The notes beneath the pieces are model-generated. The model was not told the origin of the DNA and made no database searches. It saw only the letters and a program-made list of their open reading frames with translations. Below, piece after piece: positions 42,334 through 49,451 of a stretch of DNA of 64,000 nt. How positions within the stretch are numbered: the stretch's first letter is position 1; the number at the start of each line of letters is the position of its first letter. Source of the DNA: Thiohalorhabdus sp. Cl-TMA (GTDB taxonomy: Bacteria; Pseudomonadota; Gammaproteobacteria; Thiohalorhabdales; Thiohalorhabdaceae); contig NZ_JBGUAW010000008.1 of NCBI RefSeq assembly GCF_041821045.1, forward strand, positions 124,001-188,000, written 5' to 3'. A program made the position numbers and the translations under genes.

Positions 42334-42792
42334 ATGGCGGACGTTCGCGATCTCTACCAAGAAGTGATCTTCGAGCACAATAAGAACCCCCGGAACTTCG
42401 GGGTGCTGGCCGAGCACAACCGCCATGCGGTGGGCCACAATCCGCTATGCGGGGACCAGCTCACCATCTACCTGGAGGTGGATGAGGCCGACACGGTCCA
42501 GGACGTGAAATTCGAGGGCTCCGGGTGCGCCATCTCGGTGGCGTCGGCCTCGCTGATGACCCAGATCATCAAGGGCAAATCCAAGGCGGAGGCCGAGGAG
42601 ATCTTCCAGGCCTTCCACGACGTGTGCACCAAGCAGCGCGAGGCCGACGACACCCCGGAGCTCGGCAAGCTGTCCGTGCTCACCGGGGTTCGCGACTTCC
42701 CCTCCCGGGTGAAGTGCGCCACCCTCGCCTGGCACACCGTTCACGCCGCCCTGGAGCACGACGAAGAAGGCGCCAGCGTTACCACCGAGTAG
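42334..42792 (+). CDS. sufU: SUF-type sulfur acceptor/scaffold SufU
   Basis: SufU is an IscU-fold protein that takes persulfide sulfur from SufS, in many bacteria through a zinc site. The 152-residue protein contains VIFEHNKNPRNFG, then three cysteine motifs NPLCGDQLTIYL, EGSGCAISVASASLM and RVKCATLAWH. It has the SufU-type insertion between the second and third cysteines (about residues 75-115). A GGAGTACC site precedes the ATG. It is placed between sufS and sufT, as in other SUF operons lacking sufE. Confidence 0.94.
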   Translation: MADVRDLYQEVIFEHNKNPRNFGVLAEHNRHAVGHNPLCGDQLTIYLEVDEADTVQDVKFEGSGCAISVASASLMTQIIKGKSKAEAEEIFQAFHDVCTKQREADDTPELGKLSVLTGVRDFPSRVKCATLAWHTVHAALEHDEEGASVTTE

Positions 42793-42850
42793 CGCCCGCC
42801 CGCCGCCTGCCGGCGGTCCGGGCCAAGCCGTTGCCTGAGGAGCGAGCCTG

Positions 42851-43471
42851 ATGAGTGAACCGCGTGTACAACCCCAGGAGATCCGCCCCCATACCAAGTC
42901 CAAGCGTCTGGAGATCGAATGGGGCGACGGGCACATCTCCGATTTTCCCTATAGCTTCCTGCGGGAGAACGCCCCCGCCCTGCCCGATCGGGCGGACGCG
43001 GAGGGGATCGACATCTCCGGCTTTCAGCCCGTGGGGCACTACGCCATCCAGATGACCTTCGACACGGGCGAGTCCGCCACCTACACGTGGGAGGCGCTGC
43101 GCAATAGCGACCCCGCCGACCCGACCGGCTCGGAGCCGGAGGAAGAGGTGGACATTTCCCAGCTCCCGGAGATCGAGCAGGACCGGATCATTAGCGCCCT
43201 GCGCGAGGTCTATGATCCCGAGATCCCGGTCAACATCTACGATCTGGGCCTCATCTACAACCTCGACATCCACCCCAGCCACAAGGTGGATGTGAAGATG
43301 ACCCTGACCACTCCCGGCTGCCCCGAGGCGGCCACCTTCCCCGGAAAGGTGGAGGCGGCGGTGAAGTCCGTGCCCGGAGTGGCCGACGCCGAGGTGGAGC
43401 TGGTCTGGGATCCGCCATGGACCAAGGACCACATGTCCGAGGACGTAAAGCTGGCTTTGGGAATCTGGTAG
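42851..43471 (+). CDS. sufT: SufT-type Fe-S maturation protein with N-terminal DUF971 domain
   Basis: SufT proteins carry a MIP18/DUF59 domain and help mature iron-sulfur proteins. This 206-residue protein joins two parts. Residues about 10-95 look like the DUF971/gamma-butyrobetaine hydroxylase N-terminal domain (SKRLEIEWGDGHISDFPYSFLRENAPA). Residues about 112-206 are DUF59: ISALREVYDPEIPVNIYDLGLIYNL, MTLTTPGCPEAATFPGKVEAA with the conserved cysteine, and VWDPPWTKDHMSEDVKLALGIW. The final 16 codons are duplicated at 45591-45638, marking an insertion point of foreign DNA. The present 3' end may therefore come from the inserted element. The operon ends here at a terminator. Confidence 0.92.
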   Translation: MSEPRVQPQEIRPHTKSKRLEIEWGDGHISDFPYSFLRENAPALPDRADAEGIDISGFQPVGHYAIQMTFDTGESATYTWEALRNSDPADPTGSEPEEEVDISQLPEIEQDRIISALREVYDPEIPVNIYDLGLIYNLDIHPSHKVDVKMTLTTPGCPEAATFPGKVEAAVKSVPGVADAEVELVWDPPWTKDHMSEDVKLALGIW

Positions 43472-43473
43472 CG
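43426..43473 (+). repeat. attL: left 48-bp direct repeat (3' end of sufT)
   Basis: This 48-bp stretch, the last sufT codons through the stop plus CG, recurs at 45591-45638 with 45 identical positions. The three differences fall at third codon positions (GTA/GTT, GCT/GCC) and in the stop (TAG/TAA), so both copies encode the same C-terminus. I read it as the left attachment site of an integrated element. Confidence 0.82.
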
Positions 43474-43497
43474 TAAACCCCTGATCCTAGGGAATTC

Positions 43498-43537
43498 GGA
43501 AGGCCCTTCGTGAATGGCGGGGGGCCTTTCCTTATTT
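43498..43537 (+). terminator. Terminator after sufT
   Basis: A stem formed by 43498-43506 and 43522-43530 (GGAAGGCCC with GGGCCTTTC, one G-U pair) is followed by CTTATTTT. It lies about 27 bp past the sufT stop and ends the suf operon; it is on the element side of attL. Confidence 0.75.
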
Positions 43538-43637
43538 TGGGGCCATGTCTCGGTCACCGCTTCCCATCCTAACCGCGTTCCGCAGTCCGTCATCCTACCG
43601 GAGCGGACACCTTAGAAATCCTCCGGACATGTCTGTA

Positions 43638-43658
43638 GGGTATGTGTCGTTCATACCC
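43638..43658. promoter_or_regulatory. Perfect inverted repeat before the TRL-like lipoprotein gene
   Basis: GGGTATG (43638-43644) and CATACCC (43652-43658) form a perfect 7-bp inverted repeat with a 7-nt spacer, about 12 bp upstream of the ribosome site. It may be an operator or a leader hairpin. Confidence 0.5.
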
Positions 43659-43680
43659 AACCGGCAAAAGGAGGACTAAC

Positions 43681-43998
43681 TTGCGGTTTTCCCAGCTTAA
43701 AAAACTGGTCGTGGTAGGGGTCGCAGGGCTGGCGATCACTGGATGCTCCACTAAAACCAGCCCTGTGGTGAACACCAACAACTTCCAAACCACCGACTTC
43801 TCGAAGGAATTTCAGAAGGGGAAGGCTTGCGCCAACTACCTTTTGGGTTTCATCGGTCCTTTCGGGGATGCTTCGTTGGTGGAAGCGGCTAAGAACGGCA
43901 ATATCTCCAACGTGGAGGTTGTCGATTATAGGTGGTCGTACTATGTCCTCCTTGGCCAAGACTGCGTGATTGCTTACGGGGACAACTCGAAGAGCTAA
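43681..43998 (+). CDS. TRL-like family lipoprotein (island cargo)
   Basis: The TTG at 43681 follows a very strong AAAGGAGG site six bases upstream and gives 105 residues. A frame opening at 43642 lacks such a site and would put charged residues before the signal. The N-terminus is a lipoprotein signal, RFSQLKKLVVVGVAGLAITGC, with lipobox ITGC (cysteine near residue 21). The mature part resembles TRL proteins (named for a tRNA-associated locus): KACANYLLGFIGPFGDASLVEAAKNGNISNVEVVDYR, and a second cysteine in GQDCVIAYGD. The function of this family is unknown. Base composition is lower in GC than its neighbours, which fits transfer. It has its own terminator. Confidence 0.82.
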   Translation: MRFSQLKKLVVVGVAGLAITGCSTKTSPVVNTNNFQTTDFSKEFQKGKACANYLLGFIGPFGDASLVEAAKNGNISNVEVVDYRWSYYVLLGQDCVIAYGDNSKS

Positions 43999-44032
43999 CC
44001 CGCATTTTCCGACAGCAAACCGCTACCCAAAG

Positions 44033-44055
44033 GCCCCGCTCCGGCGGGGCTTTTT
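44033..44055 (+). terminator. Intrinsic terminator after the TRL-like gene
   Basis: GCCCCGC (44033-44039) and GCGGGGC (44044-44050) form a 7-bp stem with TCCG loop, followed by TTTTT. It lies 35 bp past the lipoprotein stop. Confidence 0.9.
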
Positions 44056-44161
44056 AGTGTCTGGACCGGTTAATGAGAATAGGAAACAATTGACCTGCTC
44101 CCCGATTTCCCGACCAGTAATTTCTTTGTAGAGTCCGCTTAACCCCTGAGGAGGCGGACGG

Positions 44162-44674
44162 GCAAAAAAGAAGCGGTTCGGCGAGGAGCAGATTGCCTCC
44201 GGATTCTGAAGGAGGCCGAGTCCGGTGTGGGCGTAGCGGATCTGTGCCGGAAATACGGCTTCAGCGACGCCACATTCTATAACTGGCGAAAGAAATACGG
44301 CGGCCTGGAGGTCTCGGAAGCCCGCCGACTGAAGACGCTGGCAGAGGAAAATCAACGCCTCAAGAAGCTGCTGGCGGACAGCATGTTGGACAACGAAGCC
44401 CTGAAAGCGCCGTTGTCGGAAAAGTAGCGACCCCGCAGGCCAAGCGCGAGGCAGGGCAGCCCGGATGCGGGCACAGACGGCCATTTCCGAGCGTCGGGCC
44501 TGTCGGCTTGCGGGGATCTCCCGATCGGTGCTGCGCTATGAATCCCGCCAATCGGCCGAGGAGGTGCAGCTCCAGCAAGCAATCATCGACCATGCCCTGG
44601 AGCGGCGCCGGTTCGGCTACTGGCGCATTCACGCCCGCCTGCGCCTAGACGGGCATGCGGTCAACCACAAGTGA
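44162..44674 (+). pseudogene. IS3-family transposase remnant (orfA and start of orfB)
   Basis: The first part reads KKKRFGEEQIA, then shifts frame near 44198 and continues RILKEAESGVGVADLCRKYGFSDATFYNWRKKYGGLEV up to about 44427. This is the helix-turn-helix and leucine-zipper region of an IS3-family OrfA. The second part (44465-44671) reads RRACRLAGISRSVLRYESR and YWRIHARLRLDGHAVNHK, the N-terminus of OrfB. The catalytic DDE domain is absent. The remnant breaks off at 44671, where integrase sequence begins on the other strand. It appears to have inserted into, and truncated, the integrase gene. Confidence 0.87.
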
Positions 44675-45462
44675 TGGAATGGTCACGCCCGTTTTTCGTG
44701 TCCGCGAAATGAATCCACCCATTCCGAATATTAGCCCACCGCGCCACGTTGATTCCCCCCCCCCCCCGCCGTTGGGCGGTCCCGAGCAACACGCGGCAAA
44801 GTGTACCGAACGGGCTTCCGATTTGGTGGGTAGCCTCAAGGAAAACCCGGATTTCATCGTCCGACAGAATCCGCTCCTTGGCCTTCTCCTTAGCTGGCCG
44901 CTTGAGGCCCGCGCAAGGGTGGCCCGGAGCATATCTCGCTCAATAAGCCAGTTAAAAACTTCCGCGTCCAGGCCAAGGCCCGATTGGCTCCCGTGGATAG
45001 CCCTTGATCCTGGAGAGCATCCAACATGGCCACCACGTCCCCGCGCTGGACTTCCGATAGGGCCTTGTCGCCAAGGTGGGGGATCATCTTTTTCCGAAGG
45101 ATACGGCTAACTTCATCCCCGGATTTGAGCGTTACCAGATAGCGGGCCTCGAATTGCTCCAGGGCCTCCACCACCGTTGGCTCGCGGTGGGCCTTCTCCG
45201 CCATGGGGTCCACGCCCCGATCCACCTTGTCCATTACGTCCAGGGCTTCACGGCGGGCGGTGGCTAGGTCCTTGGCCGGATACCTGCCGAGCGTGAACCG
45301 CTTTTTCTTATCGTTGAAGCGGTAGACCACCACCCACGTTTTGCGACCCTTCTCGCTGATTCTCAGGGCAAGGCCCCGAGTGCTAGAATCGGAAATCTCG
45401 ACTCGCTTACCGTGGCTTTTCGCGGCCTCAACATTTTTCGGGGTGAGTCGTTTGGTTGGCAT
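44673..45462 (-). pseudogene. Tyrosine integrase, frameshifted and truncated
   Basis: The ATG at 45462 begins PTKRLTPKNVEAAKSHGKR, the DUF4102 arm-binding domain of phage/island integrases, followed by WVVVYRFNDKKKRFTLGRYP and the core-binding domain (PTVVEALEQFEARYLVTLKSGDEVSRILRKK). Near 44950 the frame shifts. The catalytic domain continues as LKRPAKEKAKERILSDDEIRVFLEATHQIG and LCRVLLGTAQRRG, shifts again in a run of 13 C (plus strand, 44755-44767), and continues VARWANIRNGWIHFADTKNGRDHSI. It stops at 44673 against the IS3 remnant, so the C-terminal catalytic tyrosine is missing. The gene lies next to attR and is not functional as it stands. Confidence 0.9.
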
Positions 45463-45590
45463 TCTGGGTCCCTTCTCGGTCACCATTTCGGGCCACAAAA
45501 CCCGTGGCCCCGTGAATTTCGACCGAGACAGACCCAAATGTAAGCCCCTGATTTTTAGTCTTTCTGCACGGGGCTTGCGCCACTGACGCC
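45463..45590. other. Integrase upstream region inside the element
   Basis: No gene is seen. The sequence GTAAGCCCCTGATTTTTAG (about 45540-45558) resembles GTAAACCCCTGATCCTAG just after attL (about 43473-43490). Such matching sequences near both ends could be integrase arm-binding sites. Confidence 0.35.
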
Positions 45591-45638
45591 GGACCACATG
45601 TCCGAGGACGTTAAGCTGGCCTTGGGAATCTGGTAACG
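45591..45638 (+). repeat. attR: right 48-bp direct repeat of the sufT 3' end
   Basis: This is the second copy of the sufT C-terminal coding sequence, without any upstream sufT. It differs from 43426-43473 at three synonymous positions. It probably preserves the original chromosomal sufT end, with the host's native downstream DNA following. Confidence 0.82.
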
Positions 45639-45649
45639 ACGGAAAACCA

Positions 45650-45810
45650 GAAAGCGCCAAGAACGCCAACACACCAAGACATACTAGAGCAAAGTCCCTG
45701 TTGGAGCGGCCTCCAGGCCGCGATCTACGGACGAATTCCAGCCGGCATGCCGGATAGCGCCTGTATTCCGAGTTTTTCCTTCTTGGCACCTTGGCTTCTT
45801 GGCGTTTTCT
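45650..45810. repeat. Composite repeat with CGCCAAG inverted ends and an internal REP-like palindrome
   Basis: The left end GAAAGCGCCAAGAACGCCAA (from 45650) and the right end (about 45780-45810), reading CTTGGC and TCTTGGCGTTTTC, are inverted copies. Inside is TTGGAGCGGCCT-CC-AGGCCGCGATCTAC (about 45701-45727), a REP-like hairpin with a 7-bp perfect stem (45706-45712 with 45715-45721). A related element lies at 24841-25022. It separates attR from the Rieske gene, and its right end runs up to the Rieske ribosome site. Confidence 0.55.
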
Positions 45811-45838
45811 CTTTCCTTAACCAAAGAGGAGATCGCGC

Positions 45839-46159
45839 ATGGCCGACTGGGTCGAGGTAGGCACCACCGAAGACCTGCCGCCGGGCTCCTACACCTCGGT
45901 GGACGTGGACGACGTGCAGATCGCCGTCTTCAACTGCGACGGCACCTACTACGCCATCGAGGACGTCTGCACCCATGACTACGGCCAGCTCACCGGCGGT
46001 GAGATGGAAGGCTGCCAGGTGGCCTGCCCGCGCCACGGAGCCAAGTTCGACATCACCTCCGGCGAGGCGCTGACGCCCCCGGCCTACGAGCCGGTGGACA
46101 CCTTCCCGATTCGCGTGGAGGATGGGCGCATCTACGTGGCGGACGACCGCTGGGACTGA
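45839..46159 (+). CDS. Rieske-type ferredoxin 1
   Basis: This 106-residue soluble protein is a small Rieske [2Fe-2S] ferredoxin. It has the two ligand motifs CTHDYG (residues 45-50) and CPRHGAKFD (about 62-70). The segment SGEALTPPAYEPVDTFPIRVEDGRIYV is typical of ferredoxin components of non-haem dioxygenases. An AAGAGGAGA site precedes the ATG. No oxygenase is encoded nearby, so the electron acceptor is unknown. A paralogue follows 76 bp later. Position just downstream of the original suf locus may link its cluster supply to SUF. Confidence 0.92.
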   Translation: MADWVEVGTTEDLPPGSYTSVDVDDVQIAVFNCDGTYYAIEDVCTHDYGQLTGGEMEGCQVACPRHGAKFDITSGEALTPPAYEPVDTFPIRVEDGRIYVADDRWD

Positions 46160-46235
46160 TCCTTCCGGTGATCGACCCTGAAGAGCCTTTTCCCGGCGGG
46201 AAAAGGCTTTTTCTACGTCCAAGGAGGCGCGCAGC

Positions 46236-46559
46236 ATGAGCGACTGGTGGGAAGTGGCCCGAGCCGAGGAGATTCCGCCGGGCACGGTGGTGCAAGTGGA
46301 CGCCGACGACACCCCGATTGCCGTGGTGAATCTCGACGGCACCTTCTTCGCGCTATCCAATATCTGCACCCACATGCAGGTGGAGCTCCACGACGGAGAG
46401 CTCGATCCCGAGGGCGAGCTGGAATGCCCCGCGCACGGGGCCCGCTTCGACGTGCGCACCGGCGAGGCCCTTACACCGCCGGCTTTCGAGGGACTGGACA
46501 CCTACCCGGTGCAGGTGGCGGATGGCACCGTCTACGTGCATCCCGAGCCCGCGGACTGA
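46236..46559 (+). CDS. Rieske-type ferredoxin 2
   Basis: A second small Rieske ferredoxin of 107 residues, clearly paralogous to the preceding gene (compare GEALTPPAFEGLDTYPVQVADGTVYV). Ligand motifs are CTHMQV and CPAHGARFD. It differs by a longer acidic loop between the ligands (HDGELDPEGELE). An AAGGAGG site lies upstream. Between the two genes a short inverted repeat (near 46180-46212, CTTTTCCCGG with GGGAAAAGG) resembles a terminator. The photolyase start follows within 10 bp. Confidence 0.92.
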   Translation: MSDWWEVARAEEIPPGTVVQVDADDTPIAVVNLDGTFFALSNICTHMQVELHDGELDPEGELECPAHGARFDVRTGEALTPPAFEGLDTYPVQVADGTVYVHPEPAD

Positions 46560-46567
46560 CCCGGAGC

Positions 46568-47941
46568 ATGGTGGCCCCCGAGCGCATTCACGAGCCGGGT
46601 CCCGGTGCGCCACGCCAGGGGCGCTATGTTCTCTATTGGATGCAGCAGGCCCAACGGGCCTTCGACAATGCCGCCCTGGACCATGCGGTTGTCCGGGCGA
46701 ACGCCCTCCGGATACCGGTGGTAGTGGTCTTCGGCCTCACCGCCGACTATCCGGAAGCCAACCTCCGGCACTATGCCTTCCTGCTGGAGGGCCTGGCGGA
46801 AACCGCTGGAGACCTGAAAGAGCGGGGTATTGCCTTCGTCCCCTTGCTCCGCCAACCGCCGGAAGCAGCGCTCTCCCTGGCCGGGGAAGCCGCGCTGCTG
46901 GTCTGCGACCGTGGATACCTCCGGCACCAGCGCCGATGGCGCGAGCAAGTGGCCGTCGAGGCCCCCTGCCCGGTGACCGAGGTGGAGACGGAGGCGGTGG
47001 TACCGGTGGAGACCGCGTCGGACAAGGCGGAGACCGCCGCCCGCACCCTTCGGCCCAAGATCCGCCGGCTTCGGGAGCAGTTCCTGGCCGCCCGGGAGTC
47101 CGTGGAACCGCTGGTGACGGATCGCCCTTCCGGTATGGAGGGCGATTTTCGCGTCGAGCAGGCCGCGGACGTCCTGGACCGGCTCCCACTGGACCGATCG
47201 GTACCTCCCGTATCCGATCTGCGGGGCGGCTACGGGGAGGCCCGCCGCCACCTCGGCCAATTCATCCGGGACCATCTGCGCGGTTACGCCGACCGGAGCT
47301 CCGACCCCGTGGCCGAGGCCACCTCCCACCTCTCGCCCTACCTGCACTTCGGCCAGATCGGGCCGATCGAGGTCGCGCGGGCCATTCAGGGGGCGGAGGC
47401 CGACGAGGGCGACCGTGAGGCCTACCTGGAACAGTTCATCGTCCGGCGGGAGCTGACCTTCAACCACGCCTGGTTCAACGCGGACTACGACCGCTACGCC
47501 GGCCTGCCCGCGTGGGCCCGCGAAACGCTCCGGCACCACGCGGCGGATCCCCGGGACCCCTGCTACGGGCCCGAGCAGCTGGAGCAGGCCCAAACCGGCG
47601 ACCCCTACTGGAACGCGGCCATGACGGACATGCGCACCCGGGGCTTCATGCCCAACTACATGCGCATGTACTGGGGCAAGAAGGTCCTGGAATGGATGGC
47701 CGATCCGGAGACGGCCTTCGCCACCCTTCTCGCCCTGAACAACAAGTACTTCCTCGACGGCCGGGACCCCAGCTCCTACGCCAACGTCGCCTGGTGCTTC
47801 GGGCTGCACGATCGCGGCTGGCCGGAGCGGCCCGTTTTCGGCAAAGTACGCTATATGAACGCCCGCGGATTGCGCCGCAAATTTGCCATCGACACCTATG
47901 TCCGGCGAGTGCTGGACAAAGCCGATTCGGAGGGGGCATGA
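46568..47941 (+). CDS. Class II deoxyribodipyrimidine photolyase
   Basis: This flavoprotein uses light to split cyclobutane pyrimidine dimers. From the ATG at 46568 it has 457 residues, the size of class II enzymes. The N-terminal antenna domain contains VLYWMQQAQRAFDNAAL, a class II hallmark. The FAD domain includes SHLSPYLHFGQIGP, FIVRRELTFNHAWFN, MRTRGFMPNYMRMYWGKKVLEW and the C-terminal NNKYFLDGRDPSSYANVAWCFGLHDRGWPERPVFGKVRYMN. Class II photolyases are found in scattered bacteria and archaea as well as eukaryotes. The gene follows the second Rieske gene by 8 bp and overlaps the next by four bases. Confidence 0.95.
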   Translation: MVAPERIHEPGPGAPRQGRYVLYWMQQAQRAFDNAALDHAVVRANALRIPVVVVFGLTADYPEANLRHYAFLLEGLAETAGDLKERGIAFVPLLRQPPEAALSLAGEAALLVCDRGYLRHQRRWREQVAVEAPCPVTEVETEAVVPVETASDKAETAARTLRPKIRRLREQFLAARESVEPLVTDRPSGMEGDFRVEQAADVLDRLPLDRSVPPVSDLRGGYGEARRHLGQFIRDHLRGYADRSSDPVAEATSHLSPYLHFGQIGPIEVARAIQGAEADEGDREAYLEQFIVRRELTFNHAWFNADYDRYAGLPAWARETLRHHAADPRDPCYGPEQLEQAQTGDPYWNAAMTDMRTRGFMPNYMRMYWGKKVLEWMADPETAFATLLALNNKYFLDGRDPSSYANVAWCFGLHDRGWPERPVFGKVRYMNARGLRRKFAIDTYVRRVLDKADSEGA

Positions 47942-48336
47942 GCTCGGAAATACGCCGAAACCTGTCGAGCGGGGCGACCTGGCTGCGCGGCCTGTACATG
48001 CTCCTGTTCGCCGTGATCTTCAACCTCGCCGAGCTGGTGCTCGCCGCCGTGGCCCTGTTCCAGTTCGCCGCCCACCTGCTGTCCGGGGCTCCCAACCAGC
48101 GGCTCCGGGATTTCGGGGATAACCTGGCACGCTATCTCAGGGAGATGGCCGCCTTTCTGACCTACAGCAGCGAGATCAAGCCCTTCCCCTTCTCCCCCTG
48201 GCCAGGTAACGGGGAATCCGGGCGGAGTAGCAGGAAAGCGGAGGAGGCTCAGCCCCCGGCCCGGAACGAGCTCCCGGAAGCGGGGGACGGGGGCGACGAG
48301 GAGGGCGGCGAGCCGAACGAGTCCGGCGTGCGCTAG
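47938..48336 (+). CDS. DUF4389 family membrane protein
   Basis: The 132-residue protein overlaps the photolyase stop by four bases (ATGA). It has one or two hydrophobic segments (about 18-45, LYMLLFAVIFNLAELVLAAVALFQF). The conserved-looking APNQRLRDFGDNLARYLREMAAFLTYSSEIKPFPFSPWP matches my memory of DUF4389 proteins. A charged, low-complexity tail follows. The function is unknown. Coupled translation suggests co-expression with the photolyase, perhaps by coincidence of operon order. Confidence 0.82.
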   Translation: MSSEIRRNLSSGATWLRGLYMLLFAVIFNLAELVLAAVALFQFAAHLLSGAPNQRLRDFGDNLARYLREMAAFLTYSSEIKPFPFSPWPGNGESGRSSRKAEEAQPPARNELPEAGDGGDEEGGEPNESGVR

Positions 48337-48362
48337 GCCTACCGAGCCTTACCCCGAAACGG

Positions 48363-48392
48363 AAAAGCCCCGGCGGCGATGCCGGGGCTTTT
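48363..48392. terminator. Bidirectional terminator
   Basis: AAAAGCCCCGGC (48363-48374) and GCCGGGGCTTTT (48381-48392) form a perfect 12-bp inverted repeat with a 6-nt loop. A T-run exists on both strands, so it ends both the plus-strand DUF4389 unit and the minus-strand UDP-sugar genes. Confidence 0.93.
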
Positions 48393-48440
48393 GGGACTCC
48401 TCGAAGCCGCCAATGGAATTCGGGAGCACTCCGCCCTTTT

Positions 48441-49448
48441 TCAAGCGCCGTAATACCACCGATACCAATCCACGAACCGCCCGATGCCGGTCTCGAGCGG
48501 CGTATCCGGCGAGAAGCCCACCGCCTCCTGCAGGTCGGCCACATCGGCGTAGGTGGCCGGCACGTCACCGGGCTGCATGGGGAGCATGCGCTTCTCGGCC
48601 TCCCTGCCCAGGGCGCCCTCCAGGGTGGCGATGAAGTCCATGAGCGCCACGGGACTGTGGTTGCCGATGTTGTAGACCCGGTAGGGCAGATAGGAGCTGC
48701 CGGGGTCCGGAGCATCGCCGGACCAGTCGGGATTGGGCTCGGGAATCTTGTCAGCGGTTCGGACCACCCCCTCGACGATGTCGTCGATGTAAGTGAAATC
48801 GCGCCGCATCTGGCCATGGTTGTAGACGTCGATGGGCCGACCCTCGAGGATGGCCTTGGTGAACATGAACAGGGCCATGTCCGGCCGCCCCCAGGGACCA
48901 TAGACGGTGAAGAACCGCAGGCCGGTCATGGGGGTGCCGTAGAGGTGGCTGTAGGTGTGCGCCATCAGCTCGTTGGCCTTCTTGGTGGCCGCGTACAGCG
49001 ACACCGGATGGTCCACGTTGTGGTGCACCGAGAAGGGCATGGTGGTATTGGCGCCGTATACCGAGCTTGAGGAGGCGAACACCAGGTGGGCCACCCCGTG
49101 GTGGCGGCAGCCCTCCAGGATGTTCAGGAAGCCGGTCAGGTTGCTGTCGGCGTAGGCGTGGGGGTTCTCCAGGCTGTAACGGACCCCCGCCTGCGCGGCC
49201 AAGTGGACCACCCGCTCGGGCTGGTGGCGGGCGAACACCGCCGCCACGGCCTCCCGGTCCTCCAGGGAGACCCGCTCCTCCGTAAAGCCCGCCTGGTCCT
49301 TGATGCGCGCCAGGCGGTCCTCCTTGAGACGCACGTCGTAGTAGTCGTTGACGTTGTCCAGCCCCACCACCTCGTCGCCGCGGGCTAGGAGGCGCTCGGC
49401 GACGTGATTGCCGATGAAGCCGGCGGTGCCGGTAACCAGTATGCGCAT
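48441..49448 (-). CDS. NAD-dependent epimerase, probably UDP-glucuronate 4-epimerase
   Basis: The 335-residue short-chain dehydrogenase-fold protein starts with the Rossmann motif MRILVTGTAGFIGNHVAERLL. It has DNVNDYYDVRLKEDRL (typical of the UDP-glucuronate 4-epimerase subgroup), the catalytic YAATKK (Y-x3-K) near residue 150 with SSSSVYG before it, and RFFTVYGPWGRPDMALFMF. These enzymes make UDP-galacturonate for capsule, LPS or exopolysaccharide. It starts 3 bp after the UDP-glucose dehydrogenase gene, whose product is its substrate. Confidence 0.93.
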   Translation of the reverse strand: MRILVTGTAGFIGNHVAERLLARGDEVVGLDNVNDYYDVRLKEDRLARIKDQAGFTEERVSLEDREAVAAVFARHQPERVVHLAAQAGVRYSLENPHAYADSNLTGFLNILEGCRHHGVAHLVFASSSSVYGANTTMPFSVHHNVDHPVSLYAATKKANELMAHTYSHLYGTPMTGLRFFTVYGPWGRPDMALFMFTKAILEGRPIDVYNHGQMRRDFTYIDDIVEGVVRTADKIPEPNPDWSGDAPDPGSSYLPYRVYNIGNHSPVALMDFIATLEGALGREAEKRMLPMQPGDVPATYADVADLQEAVGFSPDTPLETGIGRFVDWYRWYYGA

Positions 49449-49451
49449 GCC

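Noticed and set aside
44465-44674. Short frame as an independent DNA-binding protein
   Set aside because: It is the N-terminus of an IS3-family OrfB and ends where the mobile-element remnant is cut off.
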